Source: Burkholderiales bacterium Ga0077543 (lineage in GTDB: Bacteria > Pseudomonadota > Gammaproteobacteria > Burkholderiales > Burkholderiaceae_C). From it: DNA of 36,497 bases. The notes beneath the pieces are model-generated. The model searched no databases. It was not told where the DNA came from and saw only the letters and a list, made by a program, of their open reading frames with translations. This document shows positions 1 to 9,490 of the stretch, one piece after another. Both the position numbers and the translations under genes were made by a program. The first letter of the stretch is position 1. Every line of letters starts with the position of its first letter. The stretch spans positions 1 to 36,497 of the forward strand of contig LNET01000075.1 in the NCBI GenBank assembly GCA_001464055.1, in the 5' to 3' direction.

Positions 1-1131
<1,131 letters not shown>

Positions 1132-1140
1132 AGGCCAATG

Positions 1141-1183
1141 AACGCGGGCGCCGGTGCCAGGCATCGGCGCCCGTGATTGCGTT
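1141..1183. terminator. Inverted repeat between convergent clpB and protease genes
   Basis: A 9-base perfect stem (CGGGCGCCG at 1145-1153, CGGCGCCCG at 1165-1173) is flanked by a second pairing, AACGC with GCGTT. It sits between the clpB stop and the stop of the convergent protease. No T-run follows on either strand, so it could be a bidirectional transcript-end hairpin but is not a textbook intrinsic terminator. Confidence 0.5.
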
Positions 1184-3549
1184 CACTCGCCGGCCAGCAG
1201 CTTCAGCGCCTCGCTGCTGGTGACGTTCTCGCTCATCACCAGGCCTTCGCTCATCACCAGGCCCTCGCTCATCACGAGCCCTTCGCTCATCACGAGCCCT
1301 TCGCTCATGACGAGGCCTTCGCTCATCACCAGGCCTTCGCTCATGACCAGGCCGCTGGGCAGCAACTGGCCGCTGCCGTTCAGCACCCAGGTCGCCAACT
1401 GGGGCGTGAGCGTGAACACACCCGTCTTGCCCACGAAGGAACTGCTGCCCAGCAGGCCGGTGGCCAGGGTGACGCCTGCGCCCAGCAGCGGGGTGGTGGT
1501 CATGTAGGTCATGTCCACCCGCTGCGGGAAGCGGTTGGCAACGATGCCGGTGCCCGACCAGAAGACCGGCTGGGTCCACACGGCAAAGTCGGAGGCCCAG
1601 CCCAGCCGCGGGTCCCAGATCGGCTGGTGGGTGTTGAACAGCTTGTCGCCCGTGGCAATGTGGTGCCCGCCGACCGTGACGATGCGCGACCAGTTGAACG
1701 TGGTGCCGGCGACGGTGGAACTGCGGGTCGCGGGCAGCGACCTGCCGCTGGCCAGCAGCGAACTGGTGCCGGCCACCAGGGTGCCTGCCGTGATGGCGCT
1801 GCTGACGTCGGTGCGCAGGCTCTGCGCCAGCCGCACTGCGCCTTCCAGGTTCAGCTGGCCAGCCCCTTGTTCGACCAGGCTCAGGTTCGCCAGCGGTTGT
1901 GCGGTGTACTGAAGGATCGCCTTCACCAGCGGTGGTGTCAGGCCCGGGTTGGCCTGCAGCAACACGGCGGCGGCGCCGGCCACCACGGGCGCGGCCACCG
2001 AGGTGCCGCTGAGCATGATCAGGCGCTGTGCGTAGGTGGTCGGCCCGCCGGCGGCCGTGGCCAGCACGGGGTATTCGCGGGTCAGGAAGTTTGCCGTGGG
2101 CTGGCTGCTGGAAGCCGCGGTGGAGTTCGCACCGATGATGCGGTTGCCCGGCGCCACCAGGTCAGGCTTGATGACGTTGTCGTACCACTTCCAGGTGCCC
2201 ATGTCCAAGGCGGCCCGCGTGGGACCGCGAGAACTGAATGCCGTCACGGTGTCGTCGCCGCGCGCATTCGTGCTCCTGAAATTGACGGCGCCCACGGTGA
2301 TGACGGTCGGGTCGTTGCCAGGCGCCGAGATCGAGCCGTAAGCCTGCTTCAAGGCGCTGTTCAAGCCGTAGTTGCCGGCAGCCACCACCACGGTGATGCC
2401 CATGGCCGTGGCCGCACGCACCGCGTGGCAGAGCGGGTCGTAGTCCCAGGGGTCGGTGGAGTCGGCCGCCAGGCTCAGGTTCATCACGCGGATGTTCAGG
2501 CTGCGGGCGTTGAACATCACCCAGTTGATGCCTTCCAGGGCGTCGCTGATCGTGCCGGTGCCGTCGGCGCCCAGCACCCGCACGTCGTACAGGTTGGCGT
2601 TGGGGGCCACGCCGGTGCTGTTCGGCGACTGGTAGAAGCCCCGTCCGGCGGCGACAGAAGCCACGTGGGTGCCATGGCCGTAGGGGTCCTGGTTCAGGTC
2701 GCTGCTGGCGAGGATCATGCTGTCGTATGCAGCCAGTTCCGGACTGCCCGGACGCAGCGAACTCGTGCCGACCACCGTGCCGTTGCTCCAGTTGGCCACA
2801 TCGGCTTTCAGCATCGACACGCTGCGCAGCACGCGGCTGGTGCCTGCGGCGTTGCGGAAGCTGCGATGGGCCGCCATGACGCCGGAGTCGAGGATGGCGA
2901 TGCCCACGCCCGTGCCGTCCAGCCCGCTGTAGCTGGTGGTGCTGGAGTAGCTGCGAACGTTGGCGTGCTGGGCGCCAGAGATGGTTTCGAGCACGCTGGC
3001 GGTGGACTTCGTGTCGCGGTTCGGGGCGATGCTGACCACGTCGTCGAGCTTGGCGACGCGGCGCACGCTGTGCACCGGCAGCACCACGGTCAGCGTCTTG
3101 AATGCAGCATGCACGGTTTGCACGGTGCCGCCCTGGCGTTCGATGTCGGCACGAAGCTGGCTCATCTGCGGATCATCGGCGTCGCTGGTGATGATGGTCT
3201 GCACCATCCGTATGCCCCGCACTTCCTTTGCCCAGCGGCCCTTGTTTTTCGTCTTCTTGTCCTTGCCGGGCTTGGCGGCGGAGGCTTCACCCGTCGCGTC
3301 TTCAACCTCTTCGAGCAGGTCGGGTGAGATGCGGTTGCGCTGGCCGGCTTTCTTGCCTTTCGCAGCTGCGCCACCCGCCTCACCCAGCCAGACCGGTGCC
3401 GCGACGCTGCCCTGCGCGCGGTCGACCTTCGGCGCGACCGCGGTGCCAGCGGTGCCCACCTGGGCCAGCAATGGGGCCGGTGCGGCGAGGGCGAGCGACA
3501 GAACCGTGGGCAGGACCCGGCGGGCCCATACGCTGTTGAATGTATTCAT
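1183..3549 (-). CDS. Secreted S8 (subtilisin-like) serine protease with C-terminal GLVMSE repeats
   Basis: About 788 residues. The start at 3549 (MNTFNSVWARRV) gives a clean signal peptide ending near APLLAQ and has a CAGGA ribosome site upstream; a longer in-frame start would put polar residues before it. After a Lys/Ala-rich segment comes an inhibitor-I9-like propeptide (about residues 115-180), then the subtilase domain. The triad is visible: Asp in AILDSG (about 221), His in GHGTHVAS (about 292) and Ser in SGTSVAAP (about 517), with the oxyanion Asn in AAGN (about 393). It is presumably exported and self-processed to degrade extracellular or periplasmic protein. The C-terminus is odd: seven back-to-back GLVMSE hexapeptides (about 733-774) and a 14-residue tail. 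No autotransporter barrel or membrane anchor is seen. Substrate unknown. Confidence 0.93.
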   Translation of the reverse strand: MNTFNSVWARRVLPTVLSLALAAPAPLLAQVGTAGTAVAPKVDRAQGSVAAPVWLGEAGGAAAKGKKAGQRNRISPDLLEEVEDATGEASAAKPGKDKKTKNKGRWAKEVRGIRMVQTIITSDADDPQMSQLRADIERQGGTVQTVHAAFKTLTVVLPVHSVRRVAKLDDVVSIAPNRDTKSTASVLETISGAQHANVRSYSSTTSYSGLDGTGVGIAILDSGVMAAHRSFRNAAGTSRVLRSVSMLKADVANWSNGTVVGTSSLRPGSPELAAYDSMILASSDLNQDPYGHGTHVASVAAGRGFYQSPNSTGVAPNANLYDVRVLGADGTGTISDALEGINWVMFNARSLNIRVMNLSLAADSTDPWDYDPLCHAVRAATAMGITVVVAAGNYGLNSALKQAYGSISAPGNDPTVITVGAVNFRSTNARGDDTVTAFSSRGPTRAALDMGTWKWYDNVIKPDLVAPGNRIIGANSTAASSSQPTANFLTREYPVLATAAGGPTTYAQRLIMLSGTSVAAPVVAGAAAVLLQANPGLTPPLVKAILQYTAQPLANLSLVEQGAGQLNLEGAVRLAQSLRTDVSSAITAGTLVAGTSSLLASGRSLPATRSSTVAGTTFNWSRIVTVGGHHIATGDKLFNTHQPIWDPRLGWASDFAVWTQPVFWSGTGIVANRFPQRVDMTYMTTTPLLGAGVTLATGLLGSSSFVGKTGVFTLTPQLATWVLNGSGQLLPSGLVMSEGLVMSEGLVMSEGLVMSEGLVMSEGLVMSEGLVMSENVTSSEALKLLAGE
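1228..1353 (-). repeat. Seven-copy 18-bp coding tandem repeat
   Basis: Seven contiguous 18-base units lie inside the protease gene, each encoding GLVMSE. Units differ only at a few mostly synonymous positions (ctc/ttc, cac/gac, cag/gag, gcc/ccc on the plus strand), so the peptide is identical in all seven copies. The unit is a multiple of three, so gain or loss of copies keeps the frame open. Confidence 0.95.
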
Positions 3550-3932
3550 TGGATGCGGTCCTGAAGCGATGAGTGGAAGCCACCCAGGCAAATGTCAATA
3601 CCCGCATCTTAAGGGTCGAACGAAAGTTGTTCTACCTGCCCGCCTGAATCTGGAGTGAATCTGTACGAAAAGGTCACAAAAAGCGTCAAAACCCAGCGCT
3701 GTTCGTCGTCTTCACGATTTCCTCAGGAAAGAAACTATACAAATCAGCATGTTACGAATGGCAGGGTGAGAAATGACCGGTGTTTCAGGGAAACTTCAAA
3801 ATAAGTCCTCAAGTCGACTCCAGTTCGGTCGATATGAGACGACAAGGGATATTGGCGGCCTTGGAAAATTCCTGATCCGGATAATCCGGTCTGGTTTTCG
3901 AATCCCGGAAGAATCTCCGGGCGCCGGGAATA
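3550..3932. other. AT-richer intergenic region with several small inverted repeats
   Basis: This is the only stretch longer than 300 bases without a convincing gene. Its 3600-3900 part is clearly richer in A and T than the rest of the window and has poor coding character. It should hold the protease promoter: on the minus strand a TTGACG hexamer (3684-3689) and a TATAGT hexamer (3734-3739) are candidate elements, neither well paired with a partner. Inverted repeats: TTTCCT-c-AGGAAA (3718-3730), CCGGAT-a-ATCCGG (3877-3889), and CCCGG/CCGGG arms near 3904-3921 that could end transcription from the gene at 3933. Confidence 0.55.
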
Positions 3933-5381
3933 TCAGCCGGGGACTTCGACGCGTTCGAGCTGTACGCGCGCCACGGTCAGGTGCGTGGCTGAAGCCTGCA
4001 GCACCAGGTGCAGGGCAATGCCGGGGTGGCCTGGCACATGCTGCAGCAGCAGGTGGTAGGCGCCCAGGCTGATGGCGGCGTCAGGCCGCGTGGCGCCGAA
4101 GCCCAGTGCGCGCGCGACATCGACCATCTCGGCCATGAGCAGCGCACCCTGTTGCGCCAGCCGTTCGCCTGTGGGCGAGCCTCCGGCATGCGCCAAGGGC
4201 TGCAGGCTGTGGGTGTCGAAGACGCAAACGCTGACCACGCCGCGGATGGTCAGGCAGCGGTCGGCATAGTTCTGCCAGCGGGCCGAACCCGGTACCGGCA
4301 TCGGCAAGGGCGGAAAGGGCGGGGTCGGCGCCAGGGCTGGTGTGGCCTGGGCGGGTCGGGGCATCGCGCTTCGCTGCGCAAAGCCCGAGGGCAACTCTGC
4401 GGCCGGCGTGTGCTGCCCCGGCGCGGGCGCAGCCACCGGCGGCCGGGGTGCGGCAGGCCTGGTCACGGGCGCGGCAGGCACGGCCGGGGCCGAGACAGCG
4501 GCGTTGGCCGGCAGCCCGGTGCCCAGGCGGTCCAGGGGGTCCAGGCCCATCGGCTGCGTCTCGGCTTCCGTCGAGGGCACGGCCGGGCGCTGCACCACCT
4601 GGGCGATGTCGGGGTGCAGCCCGCGCCGCCCGGCAGGAGCCCCATGCAGCCGATTCCAGGCGCCGGCGATGTAGGCCCAGACCTGCCGCGGCTTGGCCGC
4701 GCGCGGCGCTACATGAACGGCCACCGGCGTGTCGGCGGCCAGCTGCACGCCTTGCGTGGCCAGCGTCGCGTTGCCTGCCAGGGGCACCATCAGCAGTTCG
4801 CGGTTCGGCCACAGGCCGCGGGCCATTTGTTCGTGCAGCGGGTGCAGTGCAGTGGTGACGGCGTGCAGCGGCATGTCGCCCACCATCAGCACGCCCAGCT
4901 GGCTGTGGGCCAGCAGCACGCGCGCCACCTGCTGGCGGGCCGGGCCGTCGGCGCTGATGTCGGTGGAATAGACCCGCATCTGGCTGCCGTCGGTCAGGAG
5001 CACTTCGACGAACTGCAGCACCGCCAGCGCCAGCCCGTGGCCCTGCCGGCGGATCGAAAGCCGCTGGACCCGCGCACCTGCCGAGCCGGCCAGGCTGCCC
5101 AGCAGCCGCAGCGAGCCACTGCAGCCGATGTCGTGCAGGGCCATGAATTCGCTGGCGTGAGCCTGGAATTCACGCTGCAGGGCCCCGGCAACGTCGCCGG
5201 TGATGAAGAGCTCGACCTGGTCTTCCGCGATGCGGCGGCCCACGTCGCCCTGGCCGCCCAGGTAGGCGTCACGGTCGCCGACGATCTGGGTCGCTGGAGA
5301 TGCCAGGTCGGCCCGGGGCACGATGCGCTGGGTATCGGCCCAGGCCGAGGCCGGGACATGCGGGTCGCGGGGGCGGTTCAT
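3933..5381 (-). CDS. Unrecognised protein with C-terminal roadblock/LC7-like domain
   Basis: 482 residues; the ATG at 5381 follows a good AAGGA ribosome site. I do not recognise the first roughly 250 residues. They look soluble and alpha/beta, with segments such as LALAVLQFVEVLLTDG and LLAHSQLGVLMVGDMPLH, and have no signal peptide or membrane helix. Residues of about 270-365 are a Pro/Ala-rich linker. The final 110 or so residues, from WQNYADRCLTIRGVVSV to the end, resemble a roadblock/LC7 domain: an opening helix, the GVVSVCVFDTHSL strand-turn, a long helix and a closing beta hairpin. In bacteria such domains (MglB-like) often regulate small GTPases or report cell state. No GTPase gene is adjacent. 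The gene is monocistronic and divergent from nadB. Function unknown; the domain call is moderate. Confidence 0.75.
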   Translation of the reverse strand: MNRPRDPHVPASAWADTQRIVPRADLASPATQIVGDRDAYLGGQGDVGRRIAEDQVELFITGDVAGALQREFQAHASEFMALHDIGCSGSLRLLGSLAGSAGARVQRLSIRRQGHGLALAVLQFVEVLLTDGSQMRVYSTDISADGPARQQVARVLLAHSQLGVLMVGDMPLHAVTTALHPLHEQMARGLWPNRELLMVPLAGNATLATQGVQLAADTPVAVHVAPRAAKPRQVWAYIAGAWNRLHGAPAGRRGLHPDIAQVVQRPAVPSTEAETQPMGLDPLDRLGTGLPANAAVSAPAVPAAPVTRPAAPRPPVAAPAPGQHTPAAELPSGFAQRSAMPRPAQATPALAPTPPFPPLPMPVPGSARWQNYADRCLTIRGVVSVCVFDTHSLQPLAHAGGSPTGERLAQQGALLMAEMVDVARALGFGATRPDAAISLGAYHLLLQHVPGHPGIALHLVLQASATHLTVARVQLERVEVPG

Positions 5382-5554
5382 GATCCTTCAGTCTCCCAGA
5401 CCTGGGCTCGGGTGTACCAAGCCTTTGGTTGTGTTCATCATAGGTGCCGGCAAGCCGTTGTGGTCATGGCCGGGCCTGGGGTGGCGGTGCCTCCCCTCTC
5501 CGTAGAATCGGCATCTGCCGCCAAAGCCTGGGTCCCGGCCCGTGAAAACACCCG

Positions 5555-7189
5555 ATGAGCGAGACAACTTCCTCGAAACCAGTCGCGCCCGTCGTCGTTG
5601 TGGGTGCTGGCCTGGGGGGCTTGGCGGTGGCCTTGCAGCTGGCCGACCGGCTGCCGGTGGTCGTGCTGGCCAAACGTTCGCTGGCTGAAAGCGCCACGGC
5701 CTGGGCCCAAGGCGGCATCGTCGGCGTGCTGGGCACCGACGACAGCATCGACAGTCATGTGCGCGATACCCAGGACGCCGGTGCCGGGCTGGTGGACGAG
5801 CACACCGCCCGGTTCATCGCCGCGAACAGCGCCGCCGCTATTCAATGGCTGGTCGCTGCCGGAGTGCCTTTTTCGCCCGACCCCGACGGCCCGCTGGGCC
5901 TGCACCTCACGCGTGAAGGTGGCCATGCGGTGCGGCGCATCGCCCATGCCGCCGACGCCACCGGCAAGGCCATTCACGACGCACTGCTCGAACGCGCCCG
6001 CGCCCATCCGAACATCACGCTGCACGAACGCTGGGTGGCGGTGGACGTGGTGACTTCGCGCCACCTCAAGCGCAAGGAGCCGCTGCGCTGCTACGGCGTC
6101 TATGCGCTGGACATGGACCGTGGTCGTGTGGAAACCCTGCCCGCCTCGGCGGTGGTGCTGGCCACGGGCGGCGTGGGCAAGGTCTACCGCTACACCAGCA
6201 ACCCCGATACCGCCACCGGCGACGGCATCGCGATGGCCTGGCGTGCCGGTTGCCGGGTGAGCAACATGGAGTTCATCCAGTTCCACCCGACCTGCCTGTA
6301 CCACCCGCAGGAACGCAGCTTCCTCATCACCGAGGCCTTGCGCGGAGAGGGCGCCCACCTGACGCTGCCCAGCCTGGGGCCGGGCGACCCCGGCGGCACG
6401 CGCTTCATGCCGGCGCACGACGAACGGCTGGAACTGGCGCCGCGCGACATCGTTGCCCGCGCCATCGACTTCGAGATGAAGAAGCATGGCCTGGACCATG
6501 TCTGGCTGGACGCCCGCCACCTGGGCGAGCCCTTCCTGAAGGAGCACTTCCCCACCATCCATGCGCGTTGCCTGCAGCTGGGCATCGATATCGCGCGCCA
6601 GCCCATCCCGGTGGTGCCGGCCGCGCACTACACCTGCGGCGGCGTCGTCACCGACCTGGACGGCCGCACCGACCTTCCGGGCCTGTACGCGGTGGGCGAG
6701 ACCACCTACACCGGGCTGCACGGCGCGAACCGCCTGGCCAGTAATTCGCTGCTGGAATGCGTGGTGCTGGGCCGTACCTGTGCCGAGCAGATCGTGCGCA
6801 GCGCGCCGGCCACCCTGCCGCGCCTGCCCGCCTGGGACGAAAGCCAGGTCGAGGACGCCGACGAGCAGGTCGTCATCAGCCACAACTGGGACGAGCTGCG
6901 GCTGTTGATGTGGAACTACGTGGGCATCGTTCGCACCACGAAGCGACTGGAGCGGGCGCTGCATCGCATCAAGCTGCTGCGCGACGAGATCGACGAGTAC
7001 TACCGCAACTTCCGCGTCAACCGCGACCTGCTGGAACTGCGCAACCTGGTCGTCTGTGCCGAGCTGATCGTGCGTTCTGCGCTGCGCCGCCACGAAAGCC
7101 GCGGCCTGCACTTCAGCCGCGACTTCCCCGACCCGCTGCCAGTCAGCTTCCCCACCGTCCTGACCCGCCCCGCGCGGAGCGGCAAGTGA
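5555..7189 (+). CDS. nadB: L-aspartate oxidase
   Basis: 544 residues, close to the 540 of E. coli NadB. The enzyme oxidises L-aspartate to iminoaspartate with FAD, the first step of de novo NAD synthesis; NadA then condenses it with dihydroxyacetone phosphate. The FAD-binding Rossmann motif [13 protein letters not shown] is at about 15-27, followed by the [10 protein letters not shown] segment typical of NadB. The substrate region EFIQFHPT, the HYTCGGV segment and [15 protein letters not shown] all fit the fumarate reductase/NadB flavoprotein family. The ribosome site upstream of the ATG is weak. A TAGAAT hexamer at 5503-5508 could be a -10 box, but no good -35 is seen. It lies about 2.3 kb from nadA on the opposite strand, with the c-di-GMP pair in between. 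Confidence 0.96.
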   Translation: MSETTSSKPVAPVVVVGAGLGGLAVALQLADRLPVVVLAKRSLAESATAWAQGGIVGVLGTDDSIDSHVRDTQDAGAGLVDEHTARFIAANSAAAIQWLVAAGVPFSPDPDGPLGLHLTREGGHAVRRIAHAADATGKAIHDALLERARAHPNITLHERWVAVDVVTSRHLKRKEPLRCYGVYALDMDRGRVETLPASAVVLATGGVGKVYRYTSNPDTATGDGIAMAWRAGCRVSNMEFIQFHPTCLYHPQERSFLITEALRGEGAHLTLPSLGPGDPGGTRFMPAHDERLELAPRDIVARAIDFEMKKHGLDHVWLDARHLGEPFLKEHFPTIHARCLQLGIDIARQPIPVVPAAHYTCGGVVTDLDGRTDLPGLYAVGETTYTGLHGANRLASNSLLECVVLGRTCAEQIVRSAPATLPRLPAWDESQVEDADEQVVISHNWDELRLLMWNYVGIVRTTKRLERALHRIKLLRDEIDEYYRNFRVNRDLLELRNLVVCAELIVRSALRRHESRGLHFSRDFPDPLPVSFPTVLTRPARSGK

Positions 7190-7250
7190 AGCGCTGCCCA
7201 GCCGTGCCTTGAACCAAGCCACCCGCGTCGATCCGGTTCCGCCGGCCCAC

Positions 7251-7299
7251 TGCGGGGCGGCCCCCGCGGGGGGTGGCGAGCGCCAGCGAGCTTTGGGGG
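7251..7299. repeat. GC-rich palindromic intergenic element between convergent genes
   Basis: Between the nadB stop and the diguanylate cyclase stop is a perfect CCCCCGCGGGGG palindrome (7261-7272), followed by a GAGCGCCAGCGAGC motif and a G-run. On the minus strand this reads as a GCTCGCTGGCGCTCGCC block before the hairpin. The style matches dispersed GC-rich extragenic elements common in Burkholderiales genomes and may act as a bidirectional terminator. A related CGCTGGCGCTC core recurs near 36432. Confidence 0.4.
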
Positions 7300-9087
7300 T
7301 CAGTTCAAGGTGCCGAAGTCGGTCATGGGCATGAGTTCGATGCGGGCGCGGCCGCGCGCCTTGGCGCTGTAGAGCGCCCGGTCGGCGCGCGACAGCAGCT
7401 GCTCCAGGCTGCTGCCATGGGTCGGGAAGACGGCGATGCCGGCCGAAAAGCTGCAGCGCGGCAGCTTGCGCCGGCCCATCTCCTGTTGCTGCGCCTGATA
7501 GGCCTCGAGCAGGCGCGTCAGCATCGTCTGTGCACCGCTGGCGTCGATGTCGGGCATCACGGCCACGAACTCCTCGCCGCCGTGGCGGCAGACCACGTCG
7601 CTGCGCCTGAGCATCTGCGCCAGCAGGGTGGCGAAGCGTTGCAGCACGGCGTCGCCGGCGTGGTGGCCGTAGGTGTCGTTCAGCAGCTTGAAGTGGTCCA
7701 GGTCGATCAGCACCACACACAAGGCCGCGGCCTGGCGTCGCGCCAGGTCCAGCAGTCCGGGTGCCATCTCGAACAGGTAGCGGCGGTTGTGCAGGCCGGT
7801 CAGCGGATCGCGCAGCGCCTGTTCACGCAGCCGTGCGTGCAGCATCTCGGTTTCCAGCACCTGGGCCTGCAGGGCTTCGTTCAGCTGCACCAGGCGGCGG
7901 CGGTCGTGTTCGACGCTGCGGTGCGAGTCGCGCGCCAGGTCGCGCTCGCGCTGGGCCTGGGCCAGTTCGTGGTTGGCCTGCAGCGCCAGGTGGCGCGCGC
8001 GGGCGCTGCGGCCCACCAGCTCTTCGTAAACCAAGTGGGCGCGACGCACATGGGCCAGTGCGGCCGGCGTGTCGCCCAGAGCCTCGCAGGCGTCGGCGGC
8101 CACGTTCAGCAGTTGCATGAACTCGTATGGCGCGTCCATCTGCTTGCGGGCGGCGCGTTCGTTCAGCGTTCCTTCGGCCGTCTCCCGCGCCAGCGCCGCG
8201 TCGCCGCGGGCCAGCAGGCAGCGAGCCTGCAGCCAGGCCCAGCAGGTCACGCCATCGCCGTTGCCCACAGCCGTCACGGCACCATTGGACAGGTAGTGCT
8301 GTGCCTGGTCGATCTCGCCCACGGCCAGATGTGCCAGCGCCAGCGGCAAGGCGTGGCGATCGAGGGCGCCGGCGGGCAGTTCGGACTCGTTGTCGAGCAG
8401 GTAGCCGGCCATCGCCCGGGCCTCGGCCATCTGGCCTGCCGCGTGGTAGGTGAAGATCAGGTTCACCGCGGCTGTGACGATGTTCATCGCCGAACCCGCG
8501 TCGCGCGCAGCGCGCAGCGCCTGTTCGCTCAGCAAGCGTGCGTCTTCCAGGTTGAACAGGTCCTGGTGGTAGCCCCCCAGGTTGGTGAGCGCGGTGATTC
8601 GTGGGCCGCTCAGACCACTGGCCTGTGCCGCTTCCACCGAGCCGTAGAAGTCGCGCAGCGCCTCGTCGACGTGGCCCAGCAGCTTGTGCGTGATCGCGCG
8701 CGAGTTCAGTGCAATGAAGCGCTCGCAGGGGCCGTAGCCCAGGTCGCCGCGCTTGTCGATGTCGGCCTGGAGCCGCCGCGAAGCCGCGAATTCACCGATC
8801 CGCCGCAGCTGGATGGCCTTGACTTCATCGCACAGCGCCAGGCCCCGGCGGTCATGGGCCGGGCCGAACAGCGCGCGTGCGCGCTCCAGCGCCTGAAGTG
8901 CGGTCCTGGCGTCGCCAGCCCGCACTTCACCCAGGGCGACGTGCAACCAGCCTTCTGCCGCGAGGCTGCCGCCACCTTCGGCCACCTCGCGACCGATGGC
9001 GACGGCGCGCAAGGGGTCCAGGTAGCACTGCTCCCAGGCGACGGCGATGCGGTCGGCGTCGTGTTCTGCAGATTCAGCCACGGGCAC
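7300..9087 (-). CDS. Diguanylate cyclase with N-terminal TPR-like sensor region
   Basis: About 595 residues if it starts at the GTG at 9087; a GTG at 9081 and a TTG at 9123 are alternatives, and every option overlaps the upstream gene. The C-terminus is a complete GGDEF domain (about 430-590) that should make cyclic di-GMP from GTP. The active site reads GGEEF (about 503), and the RRSD sequence five residues before it is an intact I-site for product inhibition. The DLDHFKLLNDTYGH metal/nucleotide segment is present. Residues of about 20-370 are Ala/Leu-rich helical repeats resembling TPRs, followed by a predicted coiled coil (LALQANHELAQAQRERD and on) that would pair the cyclase domains. There is no membrane segment, so it is cytoplasmic and probably controlled through the TPR region. 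It overlaps the ComFB-like gene by 8 or 14 bases. Confidence 0.94.
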   Translation of the reverse strand: MPVAESAEHDADRIAVAWEQCYLDPLRAVAIGREVAEGGGSLAAEGWLHVALGEVRAGDARTALQALERARALFGPAHDRRGLALCDEVKAIQLRRIGEFAASRRLQADIDKRGDLGYGPCERFIALNSRAITHKLLGHVDEALRDFYGSVEAAQASGLSGPRITALTNLGGYHQDLFNLEDARLLSEQALRAARDAGSAMNIVTAAVNLIFTYHAAGQMAEARAMAGYLLDNESELPAGALDRHALPLALAHLAVGEIDQAQHYLSNGAVTAVGNGDGVTCWAWLQARCLLARGDAALARETAEGTLNERAARKQMDAPYEFMQLLNVAADACEALGDTPAALAHVRRAHLVYEELVGRSARARHLALQANHELAQAQRERDLARDSHRSVEHDRRRLVQLNEALQAQVLETEMLHARLREQALRDPLTGLHNRRYLFEMAPGLLDLARRQAAALCVVLIDLDHFKLLNDTYGHHAGDAVLQRFATLLAQMLRRSDVVCRHGGEEFVAVMPDIDASGAQTMLTRLLEAYQAQQQEMGRRKLPRCSFSAGIAVFPTHGSSLEQLLSRADRALYSAKARGRARIELMPMTDFGTLN

Positions 9088-9364
9088 GCATCGCGGTGCG
9101 GGCCTGCACGAAACCGAAGGCAAAGTCCACTGCCTCCTGCACCTGGGTGTCGCTCTCGGTGCGCTCGCGTTCGGTCAGGTAGAAGGCGAAGTCCACCGCG
9201 TGGCGGATGTAGCGCGGCGGCAGCCGGTTCAATGCCACGCAGGCCACGTCGGCCAGCAGTTCCATGTCGTGGCCGATGCCGGGGTAGGCCTCGGCATGCC
9301 GCATCACGGCTTCATGGACGGCACGTTCGTTGTGGTTGCGGACAGACGAGAAGTCGGCGGTCAT
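9074..9364 (-). CDS. ComFB-family protein (putative cyclic-dinucleotide receptor)
   Basis: 96 residues from the ATG at 9364, which has a GAGAG upstream; an upstream GTG at 9400 has no ribosome site. The core NERAVHEAVMRHAEAYPG, then DVACVALNRLPPRYI, then AVDFAFYLTERERTE matches the late competence protein ComFB family. The LNRLPPRY signature is the clearest marker. Cyanobacterial and other ComFB proteins have been shown to bind cyclic di-nucleotides, so this small soluble protein is a plausible c-di-GMP receptor. Its 3' end overlaps the start of a diguanylate cyclase on the same strand, which suggests coupled translation of a c-di-GMP source and a receptor. It lies 126 bases downstream of nadA on the same strand with no clear terminator between. 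Which process it controls is not visible here. Confidence 0.88.
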   Translation of the reverse strand: MTADFSSVRNHNERAVHEAVMRHAEAYPGIGHDMELLADVACVALNRLPPRYIRHAVDFAFYLTERERTESDTQVQEAVDFAFGFVQARTAMRARG

Positions 9365-9490
9365 GGGTTGCTCTCTCGGCCGCGCCTGCGGCTCGTTCAC
9401 CCGTTTTCGGCCGCGTCGCCGCGCTCTGAAGGGTTTGCGGCGCGGCAGGCTTCACAACCAGGCCGCGCTGGCCCAGGCCCAGGCCCAGAC

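Noticed and set aside
1228..1353. CRISPR-like array of short repeats
   Set aside because: The units are 18 bases with no spacers and lie in frame inside a protease gene; they encode a peptide repeat.
1177..3327. 716-residue open frame opposite the protease
   Set aside because: It is His/Gln/Gly/Arg-rich with no recognisable motif, a typical antisense shadow of a GC-rich gene; the minus-strand frame has signal peptide, propeptide and catalytic triad.
3773..4072. 99-residue forward frame in the AT-rich gap
   Set aside because: No ribosome site or family-like sequence, and its second half runs antisense into the roadblock-like gene.
5438..7720. Long minus-strand frame across nadB
   Set aside because: Low-complexity composition and complete overlap with a full-length NadB in the other direction.
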